From the NCBI GenBank assembly GCA_009823395.1, contig CM020508.1:6294515-6358514 (forward strand): DNA of 64,000 nucleotides, given 5' to 3'. Positions 1 to 34,475 of this stretch are shown here, piece by piece. Source of the stretch: Thamnaconus septentrionalis (Eukaryota > Chordata > Actinopteri > Tetraodontiformes > Monacanthidae). The position numbers and the translations under genes are program-made. How positions within the stretch are numbered: position 1 is the first letter of the stretch; every line of letters begins with the position of its first letter. The notes under the pieces are model-generated. The model had not been told where the DNA came from and did not search any database. It was given only the letters and a program-made list of their open reading frames with translations.

Positions 1-972
1 ACACATACTGTTGCAACCAATAAAGCTCATGGCATGCTGTGATGGGGGCAGGGTAAGTTTTACATCTGAAATAAAAGAGCGTTACAAGAAAGAAAAAAAA
101 GGCACACATAATTCCACATTTATCTACAACACAAGAACAGAATTCAGGCATATTAACACATAAATATTGTACATGATATCACTGGTTGAGATTTAGACAT
201 CAATTGAAAATACAGTCATATACACACACACGTTCAAATAACAATGGAAACACTGCAGGAGAGGAAAGAATCACTTTGTACTTGCGCTAAGGATCAACAG
301 AATATTTTCAGTTAAGCAGATGCAGGCCTGGACCACCGAGGGAGCTCTGTCTCTCCCATCAGGGAGAGGATGTTATACTTAATGCAATTGGGGCTAACGT
401 GATTTAGCGTTACCTAAATAAAGTTTGATTGATTGACTGATTGCGTACACACTGAAATGAGTGTGTACGCAAGAGAGTCTGAAATAAATTGAAACACTCG
501 AGATATTGAAATATGACAATCAGACTTTGCTGCACTTTTGTACATTCAAGCAGTCTTCCAGAAGAAACAAAAATAGACAGTTTGCTGTCACACATGGAAA
601 CATGGGAAATTTAAAACCCCAGAGAAATGAAAACAAAACAAAAATAACAACAACATTTTAAAAGTGCCAAATGTCACTTGCTACATATAACTTTGGTTCT
701 TTTTCAACAAATTCCTGGTCACGTGTCACGTGTCATTGAGGGCTGGTGGACTAAAAAAATCAGAGTACTACAGCCTGCAAAGAACATGTATCGCTGTGAA
801 ATGTCTAAGCAAACATGGCAGTTACACACACCGCAAGTCTGTGCAGTTTGTCAGACCGTGGCATGGACGCCTGGAGGCCTGGAGCTCACGTACGGCTGCT
901 TCTTCACAAGTCAGCTCCCTCCTGGTTTCTGAGTCCACGTTGTTCCAGAGGTGAGCAGGCTGGGAGTCACTG
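1..972 (-). other. ddr2 3' untranslated region and flank
   Basis: This lies downstream of the ddr2 stop codon (973-975). It is AT-rich with no coding exon I can recognise. I saw no clear minus-strand AATAAA, so the 3' end may lie beyond the left edge of the window. Confidence 0.5.
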
Positions 973-14693
<13,721 letters not shown>

Positions 14694-14800
14694 CTGAAAC
14701 AGAGGAAAAATGCAGCAGGTCATGCATGTGTGCGAGCAGTGGAGCGCGTTGCTTCTAATTTCATCGTCTGTACTAATGGGAACCAAATATTTGCTGGGAT

Positions 14801-14801
<1 letters not shown>

Positions 14802-14839
<38 letters not shown>
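14802..14839. repeat. (CA)n microsatellite
   Basis: Nineteen CA units, seen directly, about 110 bases upstream of the ddr2 signal-peptide exon. Confidence 0.95.
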
Positions 14840-14844
<5 letters not shown>

Positions 14845-15756
14845 TGATTTTAATTGTGAGTATATATTTTATATCACTCAATAAAAGACACATTAATTGA
14901 CACCAAACACCAGATTTCCATTTATTTATGTTCTTATGACGCTATTAAATTCTGACAGTGGAGTTATTCCAACGCTGCCTCATCAGTTGGAGCGACTTTG
15001 CTTTAATTACATTTTGAAAAAAAGAAGTCCTTCATTATTTTATTTCATTTGGCACAATGAACTAATTGTAGGAATAAATGATGAGTGAATAGGCAGCAGG
15101 ACAAATGAGAAGAAAAAAAGGACAGGGAGCCAACAGACATGACTTCAGCTGGTCTCTGGTGGGCGTGGCCTAAAAACCGTCAGGAGTGGTTTGTCGCTTC
15201 ACAGAGGTTAGAAATAAGGAAACATACACCAGCCGCAACAACTTCATAAACCTTTTTGCTTTTACTGTCGTGTAATGTTAAATGCTCAGTCTTTCATTTT
15301 TTTAAAAAAACATTTACAAAATTTTACATTTAGTTCACCGCAGTAATTTCATTAAAACACAGGCCTACTTTGTTTTGTTTTTTTCAGCAGAGGCAAAAAA
15401 AAAAGCGTTTCTTATATAAGCGGGGGCAGCTTTATTATTCACACCTTGTAAATGACTTCTTACGCAACCAAACTGTGCAGCAAATGAGAAAAACACCGAA
15501 ACCAAGAGCGAAGTCCTGCTCCTGGTCGGGTTTTGTGCTCAAGCGCAAAGACAGTAGAGAACGTGGCAAACCGGGGGTTATCTAAACCCAATTAGACCCG
15601 ACACGAAACAAAACGGCCCTGGCACTGTGGGAAGCTCCGCTGTGAGGCGTCGGTTTGTTTCCTGGAGCTCGGCGAGAGCCAAAAACAATATTTTCCTGAC
15701 GAAGGCCCACATTGGAACAACAGAAAGACCAGCAGCATTAACTCAGAGCTTTATAA

Positions 15757-15784
15757 ACACACACACACACACACACACACACAC
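15757..15784. repeat. (CA)n microsatellite
   Basis: Fourteen CA units in the ddr2 upstream region. Confidence 0.9.
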
Positions 15785-16333
15785 TTTCACTATGCTGCCG
15801 CTGAGTGCAAAACTTGTTCATCTCATTGAATTCAGCAGCACTAACACAGAGCTCCTAGAAAGTCACGGTCCAGCTGTGAGTTTTGAGCAAAAATCCATCT
15901 TTTAAATTAGGAAACTGTCAGTCTGCAATGGTTGGAAGGGTTACGTGAGGTTTAGGTTTGCTGTTGGGAAAAAAAAAAAGAGAACGTGAAAGCATCACAC
16001 ATTCTGGATTCCAGAACTGAAAAAAACTTTTGAGTCCTTTAAGAGGGAACCAGCAAAAAAAACAAAACGAAACAAAAATAAAAAAAACCCACCTCTAGCC
16101 AGTGTCATGCAACCGGCGTTTACGGTCGGTTTTGTGACGCTAATTATGGCATGACTCCACTCTTTCATTGTGACTCGGCACATAATCCCGCTGCTTTCCT
16201 TCCCTTCCATTTCCTGCGGCCTCAGGTTGCAGCCACTTCCCGCTGAGCCGCCTCGGCTAAGCTCCCTCCTCCTATAGCTTTTCACAGCTAATGAAACACA
16301 AACACCTGATGGCTTTTAGAAGCATTTGGGAGT

Positions 16334-16336
<3 letters not shown>

Positions 16337-16371
<35 letters not shown>
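16337..16371. repeat. (TG)n microsatellite
   Basis: About seventeen TG units, followed by a G-rich stretch. Confidence 0.9.
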
Positions 16372-16372
<1 letters not shown>

Positions 16373-19300
16373 GGGGGTGGAAGCACGCACATTTATGTGA
16401 AGGCTGTCTGTGCCGTGACGGGGGGAAAGTGACTGACCGTTCGTTCCACATCTAGAGGCTTTCAGGGGAACGTGTTTGCACGGTGAGTGACACCATTTTC
16501 TCAGGCTCTCCCTAACCGTTCACCATGAAAAAATTTTTTAAAAAAAGACATGGTCCTTCAAATAATATTTTGCTATTTTTTTTCTTAAAAGAGGGAAAAC
16601 ATTTTTTTCTTTTCTTCACTTCTGACATTTTTGTGACACCTTGGTTTTTTTTTTTAAATAAGCAGAATTTTCAGAAAAAATAAAGTTTTTATTTGATGAC
16701 TGAACACTAGACAGACAAATGTCCACTCAAAAATGACGGCGGGACGGTTAAAATGATAGGACACACTTCCTCTGTCGCAATAAATCACTACAACTAAAAG
16801 ACAGCAATATTTCCAGCCACTTCCAAAATGTTTTATTTATTCACTTGTACCTTTGTCTCAATGGTTGTATGTCTGAACCGTCCTCCGCCCGAGTTGATTA
16901 TTCCACCAGCGGTTTCCCGCCTAGCGACACCAGAACACCGAGCCGCTGGAGGCACTGGGACAGGCCACCGCTGTGGAAACTGCCCTTTCATTTGGTCCCT
17001 CCGACAACAGGGCAAGGAGAAAATCATTCACATCCTATCCTGCCTTCCAAAGAAAAAAGGTTCCATTCCGGGAAATTTCTCATTTTAATTCAATTAAGTT
17101 CTCCAAGTTAAAACTGAGAATCGGACCATCTGAACGGCAACGCTTTTATACTGCACGCAATGGTGATTCTGCTGTTTTCTTTCCCAAGACAAAGGCAATG
17201 AGTTCCCAGCCTAATCAATTAAATCCACACCCATGAATTGAAAACAAAACTTTATCCTTGAAGCACAATTATACTATAAAATTTCTCGCCAATGGCCTTA
17301 CGAAAACATTGATCTTTCTGGAATGAAAACACAAACCGCAGCGGGAGAGAGATGGAGAAACGGAGACAGAGGAACGCAACAAGGACCAGCTGCACAAACC
17401 CTTCAGCTGCTTCTCTCTTTCCAAGGCAGGAGAGGCAGCGGGACCACTCCGACACCTGCATGTCAGAATTTTATTCATACTGTTTTTTAAGAATCCCAGA
17501 GTAGTAGTGAGGAAAAAAATCAATCAAGCAGCTACAGGAGAGTTTGTTCAGGATATGAAGTGAGTTACCCACGGCTCCCAGGCCCCAGGTAGGAGACATG
17601 CACAGAGAGGGAAAATAAGATGCGGAAAGGTGCAAGTTGTGAGGGCAGTTGTAGGGTTGTGGGGAAATAACGCCGACTTCGAACATGAAACAGCGGACTT
17701 GTTACTATGACTCAGAAAACAATTAACTGCCTCGAATTTGGAGTTTTATTGAGTTCACTTCGTCTATTTAAGACACGAGAGCCACAACACGGACCTCGCA
17801 AGGTCACATGACCAAGTCAGGTCCCGGGAACCCCAGGCCCCTCTGAGCCGTGTGTGTGTGTGTGTGAGAAATTACACATATGTATGATGTATGATACAGA
17901 ACTGACCGACTGTTTCTGTGGCCAAAAGAAGATCAATGGGAAGAGCCAGCGGCTTTCCAATGAGCAGCCCTGACCCCCTCATTCTAAATGTCCCGCCCTC
18001 ACGGTCAAAGAAGTCTGTATGGTGAAAAACAAAATATCTGTTTTCCAGCAGATGATTGAACAACATCAGAGATCCACGGGTCAGCAAGACGATATGTGTC
18101 CTGCTTCTTGTTTGATCCTCCCTGTGAACCTGCGCTGATGATGCACATTATCCCGAGACCTCTGGTTCTGTTCGACGACAGCAACGTGGTGATATATATT
18201 TTTTTTTATTCTGTAAAAGCGTCTCTTCAGCATTTTTTTTTAGTCTGAACCTGCACTCACACTCGCACTCGCTCTGTTAGGTTTGGCAGCCGACGGCTCA
18301 CCGGGGCTCAAACCTTATTGTGTATAAATTATGAGTGGTTAATGTTGCGGCAGGTCAGATGAAGCACATGTTGGGGCGGATGGGCAGGAACTTCTAGTCT
18401 TTTATTTGGAGAAGCGATAGCATCTTTAAAACAATAAGCCTGAACGTTGCCAGGTGATCGCAGCCCCATTTTTCTTCTAAATTAGCCCGTGATCATGACT
18501 TTTATTTAAGTTAAATTGTTCTATTCAATTGTTTTTGACACAAAAATAATAATGACGTGAAGAAAAGTAGCAAATGTGGTCAATAATATGATAATATGAG
18601 AATTTCAGATGTCAGGCTGATAAAACATTTCACCGGCTTGATGAGAACCTCCAGGTTTATCTTATGGTTTCTCAATCCAAAGTGGTCTCCGAGGCAAAGT
18701 TTGACTGGGGCTGTGATTTGATTTCAAGAACTTTGACGAAAGCTGAAATTATTGCGAGACGTTGTGCTCCTGAACGCTGTGACTACTGAAGTGGGTTGTG
18801 ACTTCAGGGGTGTAGAAAGCCTCCATCTCGTAAATATCATCTCCCTGCAGGCTCAGAGAGGAAGTGGTGAAGGATCCCCCACATCCCCCCACCACCACCA
18901 CCACCCCCTCGAATGCCCTTCCCCTGGAGCACCTCCCAGAAAACCAACAACCCGCAGAGCTCAATGGCATTACAGATACAGAAACGACCATTTCCAAGCA
19001 AGCGAAAAACAAAACAGGAAAGTGCAACTGTTGATTTTTTTATTTATTTTTTTTTTTTTTTTTGTCATTCGCAAAGAAAAACAAATGTTCTGGCCGCTGC
19101 AGAGGTCACAGCCCAAAAAAAAGAAAATCATCTCACCTCCCTGCTCCGTTTCATGTCCTCTGGCAGAACCCTGACATCGCAAACAGGACGGCGGTTTTGT
19201 TTGTTGAATCAACTGGGTTTTCTCGGAGGGTCAGGACGCAGCGCGCCGGGCACATGAGAGACTTTTTTTTTTGGTGCACCACCAGATTCTGCACCCTCAG

Positions 19301-22056
19301 TGGGCCTGAAAAGTCAACAACTCAGACTCGGCCTGGCTCTCCTCCCTGCCTCTGTCACACTGCAGTGTCAACACTCTGGGAGCTTTACAGGCGACCAGCC
19401 GAGGTTAAGAGGGTAAATAAGAGCCAAGCACCGCACCAACTAGTCACAGTGCCCTGTCCTGGATGGTGGAGGTCTGCAGGGAGGCTCAGTGTGAGAACCA
19501 GGGCGGCGGCACGACTCAGAGACTTGACCTGAACACATCCTTGGCTGGTGCAGCCATGCAAATGTGGCCCCTCAACATTCCTCTGACAAGTTCATAACAT
19601 TTAGTAAGCTTGTGAGGTCTGATAAAAACAAATATGACACAGCAGAAGCCGCGCAATGCAATGGAATTAACAATTAAATTGCGTTTACAACCATTAAAAG
19701 TCCAGAATGGCAAAAATTAGAATCATATTGGACTGGTAATCTAAAAAAAACAAACATCTGCAGTCACGAGGCTTTGCACAGCTTCTCACATACTAAATCT
19801 AAAAACCACGGGAGGCCTTGCACACACACACACACACACACGCACAGGGAATCTGTGCACCGTTGTGCGTGGGTTCTTGTGCGCACTGGTGACTGACGCA
19901 TTGGCGTGATGCATGCCACGCAACCGCAACCATCCACATGTGCTCTCCATTACATCCTCCAGCCCCTAAAAGCTGCAGGCGAGCATCACATTTTATTTTA
20001 TGATGAGATCTGAACCACGTCACCTAATCAGACCCAGGTGGGGGCGTGTAAACACACGCGCAGCTAAAAAGTGGGGGATGAGGAACATGCCTGCACAAGG
20101 CTGTACGTGCACGCACACACACACACTACTCACACACGTGGAGTACAGTAATGTCATAAAATTGTCTGGGTGGGAAGGCTGCACAGGAAACAACAAACCT
20201 ACTGTGCGATCAGCACGTGCCACCCGCAGAGAGGCGTTCCAACAGAAACTCAAAGTGTCATCGTGATATGTTACGCTCCACGTCACGACAAACAAGGCGG
20301 ATTCAGAGTTTGGCTCCACGTGGAAGACCCATTGCTTCAAATCCACCTGGTGAGTTTTGTCTGTCACGTCTTCCTGCTCAGTTATTTGCTCCAGAGCTGA
20401 AACTGCAGCTGCAGCAGAAACAGACGGAGGCCGAGGCAACTCTTAAACGAAGCGCTCCAGAAGTTAGCCTCGCTTTTGTCTTCCTTTATTTACTTTTTCT
20501 TGCACTCTGACAGGTTTCTGGAGGCTGGGAGGCTGTTTTAGCAGGAGCACACCTGCTGGAAGGCCTCGCTGCCGCTGCCTCCTGTCGCCCGGGGCCGGGG
20601 GAGGCAGCGTGCAGGAGCTTGTTAAAAAAAAAGAAAGAAAAAAAGAGGTGGTTGGTGGGTGATGTTTACTGGCCAGCAGGGGGGAAACAGAAAGTGTGAA
20701 GGTACAACAGAGGAAGTTGCAGCTCCAAGCCGTACGATATGTGAGAGGTATATTTTACTCCGATCGATTGTGATAATCACAATGGTAACATTTGTTTGTT
20801 TTTGTTACATAAGGAGAGACGCCGCCGCCCCCTCCCCCGCCCCCATTAAAAAGCAAAAAGCAAAATGGAAATTCATCTTGATTGAATTTCCACATCGCAA
20901 ACTTGGCAGCCACGCTGTCAGATTGGAAAAACACGGGACGATGCCACGAAGCTCCAGTCTTTTTTTTTTTTCCCTTGTCCTCCACACACATTTGTGCGCT
21001 CAGCTACAGATGAGGACTGTATTCTGACCCTTCAGGAGACACAATAAACACTTTCTATGAGTGCATTGAATTTCAAATGAAACAGGACAGCTTTAAAATG
21101 TTTAAAATTTGATTTGTTGCATGAATGCTTCAGTGTCCTCAAATAAACATTTGACGCATTAATGGCAACAGAGTAAAACCTCACCGAACTTAAAACATAT
21201 TGTGAGTACCAGAATCAATGTTAATTTTAAAAAAAATAAAAAAGGTTTCAGAGGTTCTAAAAAGGCAGAAAACTAGAAAAAGCAGGCATGTTTTGTATTT
21301 TTGCTTGGATTTTAAAAATGTCAACCACTTGGCAGCTTTAAAGAGCAACCATTCTGAGGAGCTCTTAGCCAAAAGGTGGCTACCATAAACATAAATCAGG
21401 AGACATGACTTCACATAATAAACCGGATTACATGTAATTACACCTGAAAACTAAATCCTGCAGTCAAATTAACACGGAGGAGGGAAAAAGATGTTCTCTA
21501 ATTTGTCCCTTTAAAATAAGGATTTTGGAAACTTACTTGGCTAAATTTCAAAGTTGCTACAAAACATGATTTTACTTGTGGACAACAACTGTTTTATTGA
21601 AGAGTAAAACCGTCTGCAGATACGTCAGCAGCGACAACTTATCTGCTGCCGCCGTCTGGGTTGTCATTAAGTCCTCTGCTGTTTTCTGCAGTGCGTCCTG
21701 AGGTCCGTTTGATGCTGGAATAAAAAACGAGCTAACGGCCTGTCATTAGCGAAGACAGGAGTGATAGAGAACGAGCCTCGGGCAAACAAAAAAAATCAGA
21801 GCGGCTCCTGTAAACGGGAGGTAGGGGATGAGGCCACGTGTGCAACCACAAAATCCAGACGAGGACTTTTGTGTGCGCCTTCTATTTTCTGCCTCCTCTG
21901 TCGTGATTTGGTTTTTGGGACTGGAGTGGTCTCCCCCTCTGTCATGTGCATCGAATCAGTAGCCTGAAATAAACACGGCGGTGGCACACATTCCCGGAAT
22001 CGAAAATTATTTTGTTGTCGTATCTCGCATAGCTATCTAACAAATTCGTATCCGCC

Positions 22057-22235
22057 CAGAAGGTGTTTTGAAGTAAGAGCGAATCCAGAACCATCCTGCC
22101 AGTCCAGAAGGTGTTTTCTAGCCACACATAAAAACAGAGTAAGACTGAGGAGAAGCCAAGTGGAATCCAGAACCACTCAACTTTTTCAGGAGTGATGGGA
22201 AGGGAGCTAGCTACTGCTAGCCACACATAAAAACC
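22057..22235. repeat. Imperfect ~100-base tandem duplication
   Basis: Three word pairs recur in order: CAGAAGGTGTTTT at 22057 and 22105, GAATCCAGAACCA at 22081 and 22163, and CTAGCCACACATAAAAAC at 22118 and 22217. The spacing of about 50, 82 and 99 bases shows an indel-rich local duplication. Confidence 0.6.
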
Positions 22236-22559
22236 CCAGAGGAAGACAATGAGGAGACATGCCAACCTCTGGCCTAGCACGTGCTAAGGGGATTAGCATG
22301 GTTATTGTTGTAGCAACGGTTTTACCAGAACTGATGCTGTCCACCCGCCCCAATAGGAAGCTTTAACTGCTCTGCTTGGGTGGGACGAACACAGGGCTCA
22401 TCCAATCAACTTTTTCCATCAAGTTTTCCCTCCCCTTCTAAAACGATTTCTGTGGGCTCCTCACCATACGGACACGTGAGACGAAATCAAAGGATTCGAG
22501 AAAAAAAAACAAAAAAAAACCCCATCGGTCGTGCCAACTCCGTATTTGTCACATGTGGC

Positions 22560-23120
22560 TTCACATCTCAGACTCGGCCGAGCCGAACGCTGCGGCCCGC
22601 CTTCGCCTGCGAGTAACCGGATCCTGCTGCGCTGGGTTGGCGATGAGCGCGGGACGCCGGGTTTGGGCAGGGTCGGAGTTCACGCACGTGCAGGGCCGTG
22701 GAGGCAGACAAGTGGCGCGGTTAAAGAGGAGGATATTTTTAAGCAAATGCAACATTGACGTCGTGGAGCCGGGCGGAAGGCACAGCTGCTCCTCTCCGGC
22801 GCTCGGAGGCATCGATTTGGAGAACACCTCCAATCAAAGCGGCGCGAGCGCTGCCCGCGTCCCGCAGGGCCGTGTGTTTGAAAGCGGGGAGTGGAAATTA
22901 CAGCCTTGCGTTGTTGGCCGTGTGATTAGAGCCCTCATGAGAGGACGGCCTCCAAGCTGTGGAGGGACGGCCTGCTAATTGAAAAGAGATGTCACGGAGG
23001 GACGCGCCACGGCTGACATCATGTGTTTAAGCTTGTGTGGGCGCCTTCCGTGTATTTATGCATTCGGCCTCAGGTTACACACAGCCGGCCGATGCAGTGC
23101 GCGACGCTGGATCGTATCCA
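22560..23120. promoter_or_regulatory. CpG-rich block, candidate promoter (ddr2 upstream)
   Basis: The stretch is clearly richer in G+C and CpG than its surroundings (for example CGGCCGAGCCGAACGCTGCG). It is the most obvious CpG island in the 12 kb upstream of the ddr2 leader exon and could hold a ddr2 first exon. No transcription start was identified. Confidence 0.35.
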
Positions 23121-23858
23121 CGATTGAGTCTCGTCTCCCCCTCTCCCTGTTTTTGCCAACGTCTGAACTAATGAAAACACCAGCAAAGAGTTTGTTACAC
23201 ACTGCACATTCACTGCAACCACTTTGTGCAGCAGACGTCAAAAGCAATAACCGCCGGTGTCTTGACAAAGAGCATATTGACACCGAACATGGACGGCAAA
23301 AAAAAAAAGGCGCAGTCCGCAATTATATTAGGAAGGGTCCGTGCAAGTGGACGCGAGTGTTCCTCTACTTCCTGTAGTCGTTTTTATATTTGTTTTGTTT
23401 TTTTCATTAACCAGATAGGTCTGAGTGAACTTTGGTCACAACTTGGCTCGGTGAAGCTTGATGCTGCGCAGACGCGAACCCTTTGCGCAGGAGAACCGTG
23501 GCAGAGTGTGCGGCGGCCTCGCGTTGCGCCTCCTCCTTTGCCAAACACAGATTTGAGTAACATGGATGCCGATTTAAAGACGTCACATGCTCGCTGCACC
23601 TCACAGTAAACCTGGATTTGTTAAGTACATATTTACCTTTGACTTTAATAGCCTGAAAATGTAGAAAACAACTAAGATTGTTTTTTGCCGAGTGAAAAAC
23701 CATCTGGTTTGTGACTAAATAGTTTCAAAAAAAGAGTAAACAAATGAATTAAAGGTCTGGATGAAATATTTTAAATTGTCTATGGTAGTATTTTTAAGTT
23801 GTATACAAATCTTTTTTTTTCTACTTGACACATCAACTTATGTCTACTTTTTGTACAG

Positions 23859-23860
<2 letters not shown>

Positions 23861-23902
<42 letters not shown>

Positions 23903-23905
23903 CAC
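23861..23905. repeat. (CA)n microsatellite
   Basis: About 22 CA units with one CG interruption. Confidence 0.95.
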
Positions 23906-25065
23906 GTAACAATTACTCCATTGAGCAGCGCCGCCTCTCTTCACCTACCAGATGAGTGCTGAGATGAGTAACCACAGGGAAAAAAGAAGAAGAGAGGCCT
24001 GTGTGTGGACATCCAGCGGCCGCATACCACAGGAGGACACCTGCATACCACCTACGTAACACTGACACTCCACCTCCTCCACCACCACAAGCAGCACACG
24101 CACCGGGCCGTGTGTATGTGTGTGTGTGTGAGAGGGCAGCTGGAACTCGAGCAACATGAAGCTTTTCATCAGCTGAGTGCAGTAAGTGTCCAAAGTGGCC
24201 GTCAAACTCAGCCAGGATTAAAACTTCTGACTCACAATTAAAGCGGAGAAAAATATGAAAGTGTGTGTGTGTGAGTTTGAGAGATAGTCTTTTGATATTT
24301 TTTTTTAATGTTTGCTACACTTCTGCTGGATACAGTGTCACATTGCTCTTCATTAATCCAGCAGACTGCATTTTTATTTCAAATTCTCAGATTTTTTTAA
24401 TTTTGAATAGAATATAAGTGCAAAAATACCTTGTTGCTTTAACCCCTGCCCCTGCAAAAAAAGGTTATTAGGTTTCAAATGTTTCACAGCTTGCACAATT
24501 TAAAGTGTATTTAAGGGCAAAAGTGATCAAGCACTTTCTAAAATATGCATTTGCAGTTGTAACAGCTGTAGCTGCACCGTGTCAGAGAGATGGTTGAATG
24601 TGGAACTGCACTGCTTCACTCTGATCTCCTCTCTTTTCTTTCGTGAAACAAACAAGCAAACACAAAGAACATCAGCCACCGACTAAATTGCACAGAGCTC
24701 AGCGTGCAACCGAGGCTCCCGGAAAGGGGAAACTTTCAGATTTTTCTCCTCGTCTACTGGAAAAACTCTTTAATCAGTCGGAGCCAGAAAGCACCCAGAG
24801 AGCCGAGAGAGAGGGGGGTGGAGGTGTGCAAAAGAAAAGGAATGACTTACTTCTGAGACGTTTTATCCTTTCAGATCATTTGCTCAGAGGTGGCTGAAGG
24901 CTATTCCAGTGAGAGTCCAGATGGCACGATGTCACCGTGCGAGAACCCTCCTCTCCTCTCGCCGTCTCGGTGCCGTCGAGAAGGTTTTTCCAGCTTTATC
25001 CGTCAGCGGCTCCGGCTCGGCTCTCTGGGCTGATGTAAGAAACTCCTGCATGTATGGGGGCGAGA

Positions 25066-25150
25066 GAGAGAGAGAGAGAGAGGGGGAGAGAGAGAGGAGA
25101 GAGAAAGGAGGGGGAGAAAAAGAAGGAAGAGAGAGGGAGGAGGAAGGGGA
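25066..25150. repeat. Purine-only (GA)n-rich tract
   Basis: About 85 bases of almost pure A/G on the plus strand, starting as an exact (GA)n run and passing into GGAGAA variants. Confidence 0.9.
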
Positions 25151-26726
25151 AAAAAAACCTTCACATTCTGTGGATTCTTGGGATCAGGCCAAAGACCCAG
25201 AATTCCACATGCCACACATAAGGTTTCAATTAAGTTTGAATCCGACCGCTCCATCAGAAAGCTTCCACCCTCCTCACCTCCACCCCCCAGTGAAAAGAGC
25301 CTTTCTCCTTCCCGACGGCTTCAGGCGGCGGCCGACGTTACGCCGCTGACCTCTGGGCTCCCTTCAGCAGCGCCATTATTAACGACCCAGGCAAGGAGTG
25401 CTTGTCGCCGCCGAGGCGATCTCTTCAAAATTAATCAGAAGCTTTTAAGCTCCGCCGTGTTATTTGTTTTTATTTCCACTGAGTGAAGTGCCTGCGTGAA
25501 GGACGGAGAGTTTGACAGACTGAGGCTGCAGTTTAACAGGCCAGACTGGCCAATTGTGCAGGTCAAGAGGTCAGAGTCGGCTGTTGACGTCACAGTCTGT
25601 TGCTGTGACTTCTTTGCATTTTGAACTTCTTGACTGACTTAAAGGGATTTATTGAAATGATCATTGGAGCTTTTGTGTATATGATTTGGACAAATACGTG
25701 TCAACGACTACTTGATCCCCCAAAATAAGTGACATATGTTACCATACATGGCCGCGACATTCAATTATTGTGCCTTTCTGAGCTGAAGAACAACAAAAAA
25801 AAAGAGCAGAAAAATTCTCACAGGATGTTCAGTTTGTTGGTGCAGCCGAACAGACTTTATTTCTTTCCCCTGCAGGTATTTCACGTTGTGGGGACGTTTC
25901 AGAGAGCCGGGAAGGAAAAACTGTGGAGAAGAAGCCACAGAGGATATTTCCTGCACGGCTGTAGCTCGGTTGCACGCTCAGGGCCCATCTTAAACATGAA
26001 CCATGCACGCTGGAAACTCTGATTCAACGCGCTGCGAGCGATAATGCAAAAAACACAGCCTGCAGAGGCGACGGCGCTCCAGCTCGCCGCCTCGCGTTGT
26101 TTACCGGCCTGTCGGAAAACCTGCTAATCCGCATGGCAAAGGCGGCCAACGCTTTTAGAGTGAGCGCGAGAAGGAGACACAGCACAAACAACTCGCAAGG
26201 CTTTTCAATAGTAAACATTATTTAATAAACAGGTGATATAAATCAGGGCATCTCAAGCTGAAATATGTTTTATTTTCCCCGTGATTACCAACAAAGGATA
26301 TTATAAATACCCCCCCCCGCCGCACACACACAAACCCTGTTATATTGTACCATGATTACACCCTAATGAGAAACACTCATGTTCTTGACTTGGATGTTGG
26401 AGGCAAATCACCGGACGATCTGAATTAGAAGGTAAGTTTCAACCTGCGGAGCATCTATTAGTGCATATAAAAATAAAACTCGTGGCCAAAATAAAGATGT
26501 AAATAGATGCACACGAGGGGGAAACTTATCTGGCCAGTGTGACAGGGGGATTCCTTCCTTCCTCTCTCCTCAAGTGTAAAACCAGCAGGAGTGGAGACCC
26601 ACACCAGAATACGTATGAGCTACATAGGAGCACAGAAAGCCCAAAAAAAAGGAAAAGAAAAGAAGAATTCTGCCTTAAATTAAACAAGGCCCCTTGTCTT
26701 CCCTTTCCTGTCATATTTGGGTGGCC

Positions 26727-26732
26727 TTTATT
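26727..26732 (-). terminator. Candidate uap1 polyadenylation signal
   Basis: TTTATT on the plus strand gives AATAAA on the minus strand, about 125 bases after the uap1 stop codon. A second candidate lies at 26268-26273. Confidence 0.4.
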
Positions 26733-26856
26733 GACAAACACGTTCATGACATTTTTTTTTTTTTTTAAATATTGCACAGCAGTGACGTCACAGTTTCTTG
26801 CCACGCACGTCGAGATGCGCTTGGAGGTTTTTCCGCCAGTCGGTTTCCTTCGTCGT

Positions 26857-33699
<6,843 letters not shown>

Positions 33700-34475
33700 G
33701 TTGAGAAGTGTCACTTTTCGAACACTGCCACACAGCAACACAAGAAAATGAAATCATTTACAGACTGGACATGAAGCCATGTCACTTCTCATGGCAAATA
33801 AGCCAAACAGAAATGAACAAAAAATATTTCAAATAACAAATATAGTTTGATATGCATAACCACCAAGGGTAACCACCTAACCACTTTAGGGTCTATTGGA
33901 CTGACGTAATAATCCAATTGAGTGCTCGTCAAACTCGCATAACTGGTCACAGAACACAACAGTCAACATGCCATTTACATGCCAGGGTGGAGTTCAATAC
34001 GCTAGTTGTTCTTATACTGATACGCCCACAATTTAAAACAAACAAAACAAAAAAAACCCGGCACTGGTTTTGAGTCTTCGGTGAGAATTTAAAAAATGAT
34101 CCTGAGATATGAGCGTGAAGTTAGTAGCTGTTAGCCTTGTTAAGACTTCTGTTTGAATGGGTCCACATCAGGACGCTGTTAACGTGCTCTGCCAGTAACT
34201 TTAAAAAAAATAATAATAATAAATAAAATAGATATATATATGTGTGTGTGTCTCCCTAAATAAACGGTGTGATGAAGCCCTGCAGCTCAGACTCCCAAGT
34301 GTTGGCTCCGCTAGACTGTATGGACGCTTGCGTTGACAGGAGCAGCACGGCGAGTGACAGCACCGTAGCATCATGCTAGCAGCTAAACGGCTAAGAAACA
34401 GATAGCTGTGACAAAGTATGAGGTACCGTTTAAATAATAATAATAAAAACACAAAACAAAACACTTGAGTCTTAC

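Larger units (their letters stand above)
14694..26726. other. No gene recognised: ddr2 upstream region and uap1 downstream flank
   Basis: About 12 kb. All open frames here are short, low in similarity to anything I know, or translations of CA and GA repeats. It probably contains noncoding 5' exons and the promoter of ddr2, since exon 1 has an acceptor and so an upstream exon must exist. Microsatellites lie at 14802-14839, 15757-15784, 16337-16371 and 23861-23905. Confidence 0.5.

Noticed and set aside
21942..22280. A 112-codon minus-strand frame with internally repeated peptide words.
   Set aside because: The repetition comes from the local DNA duplication at 22057-22235; there is no gene context.
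33724..33741. An upstream in-frame ATG for uap1 (MLLCGS).
   Set aside because: It lies beyond the splice acceptor at 33725-33727 and so is intronic; the MDPR start has a strong context.
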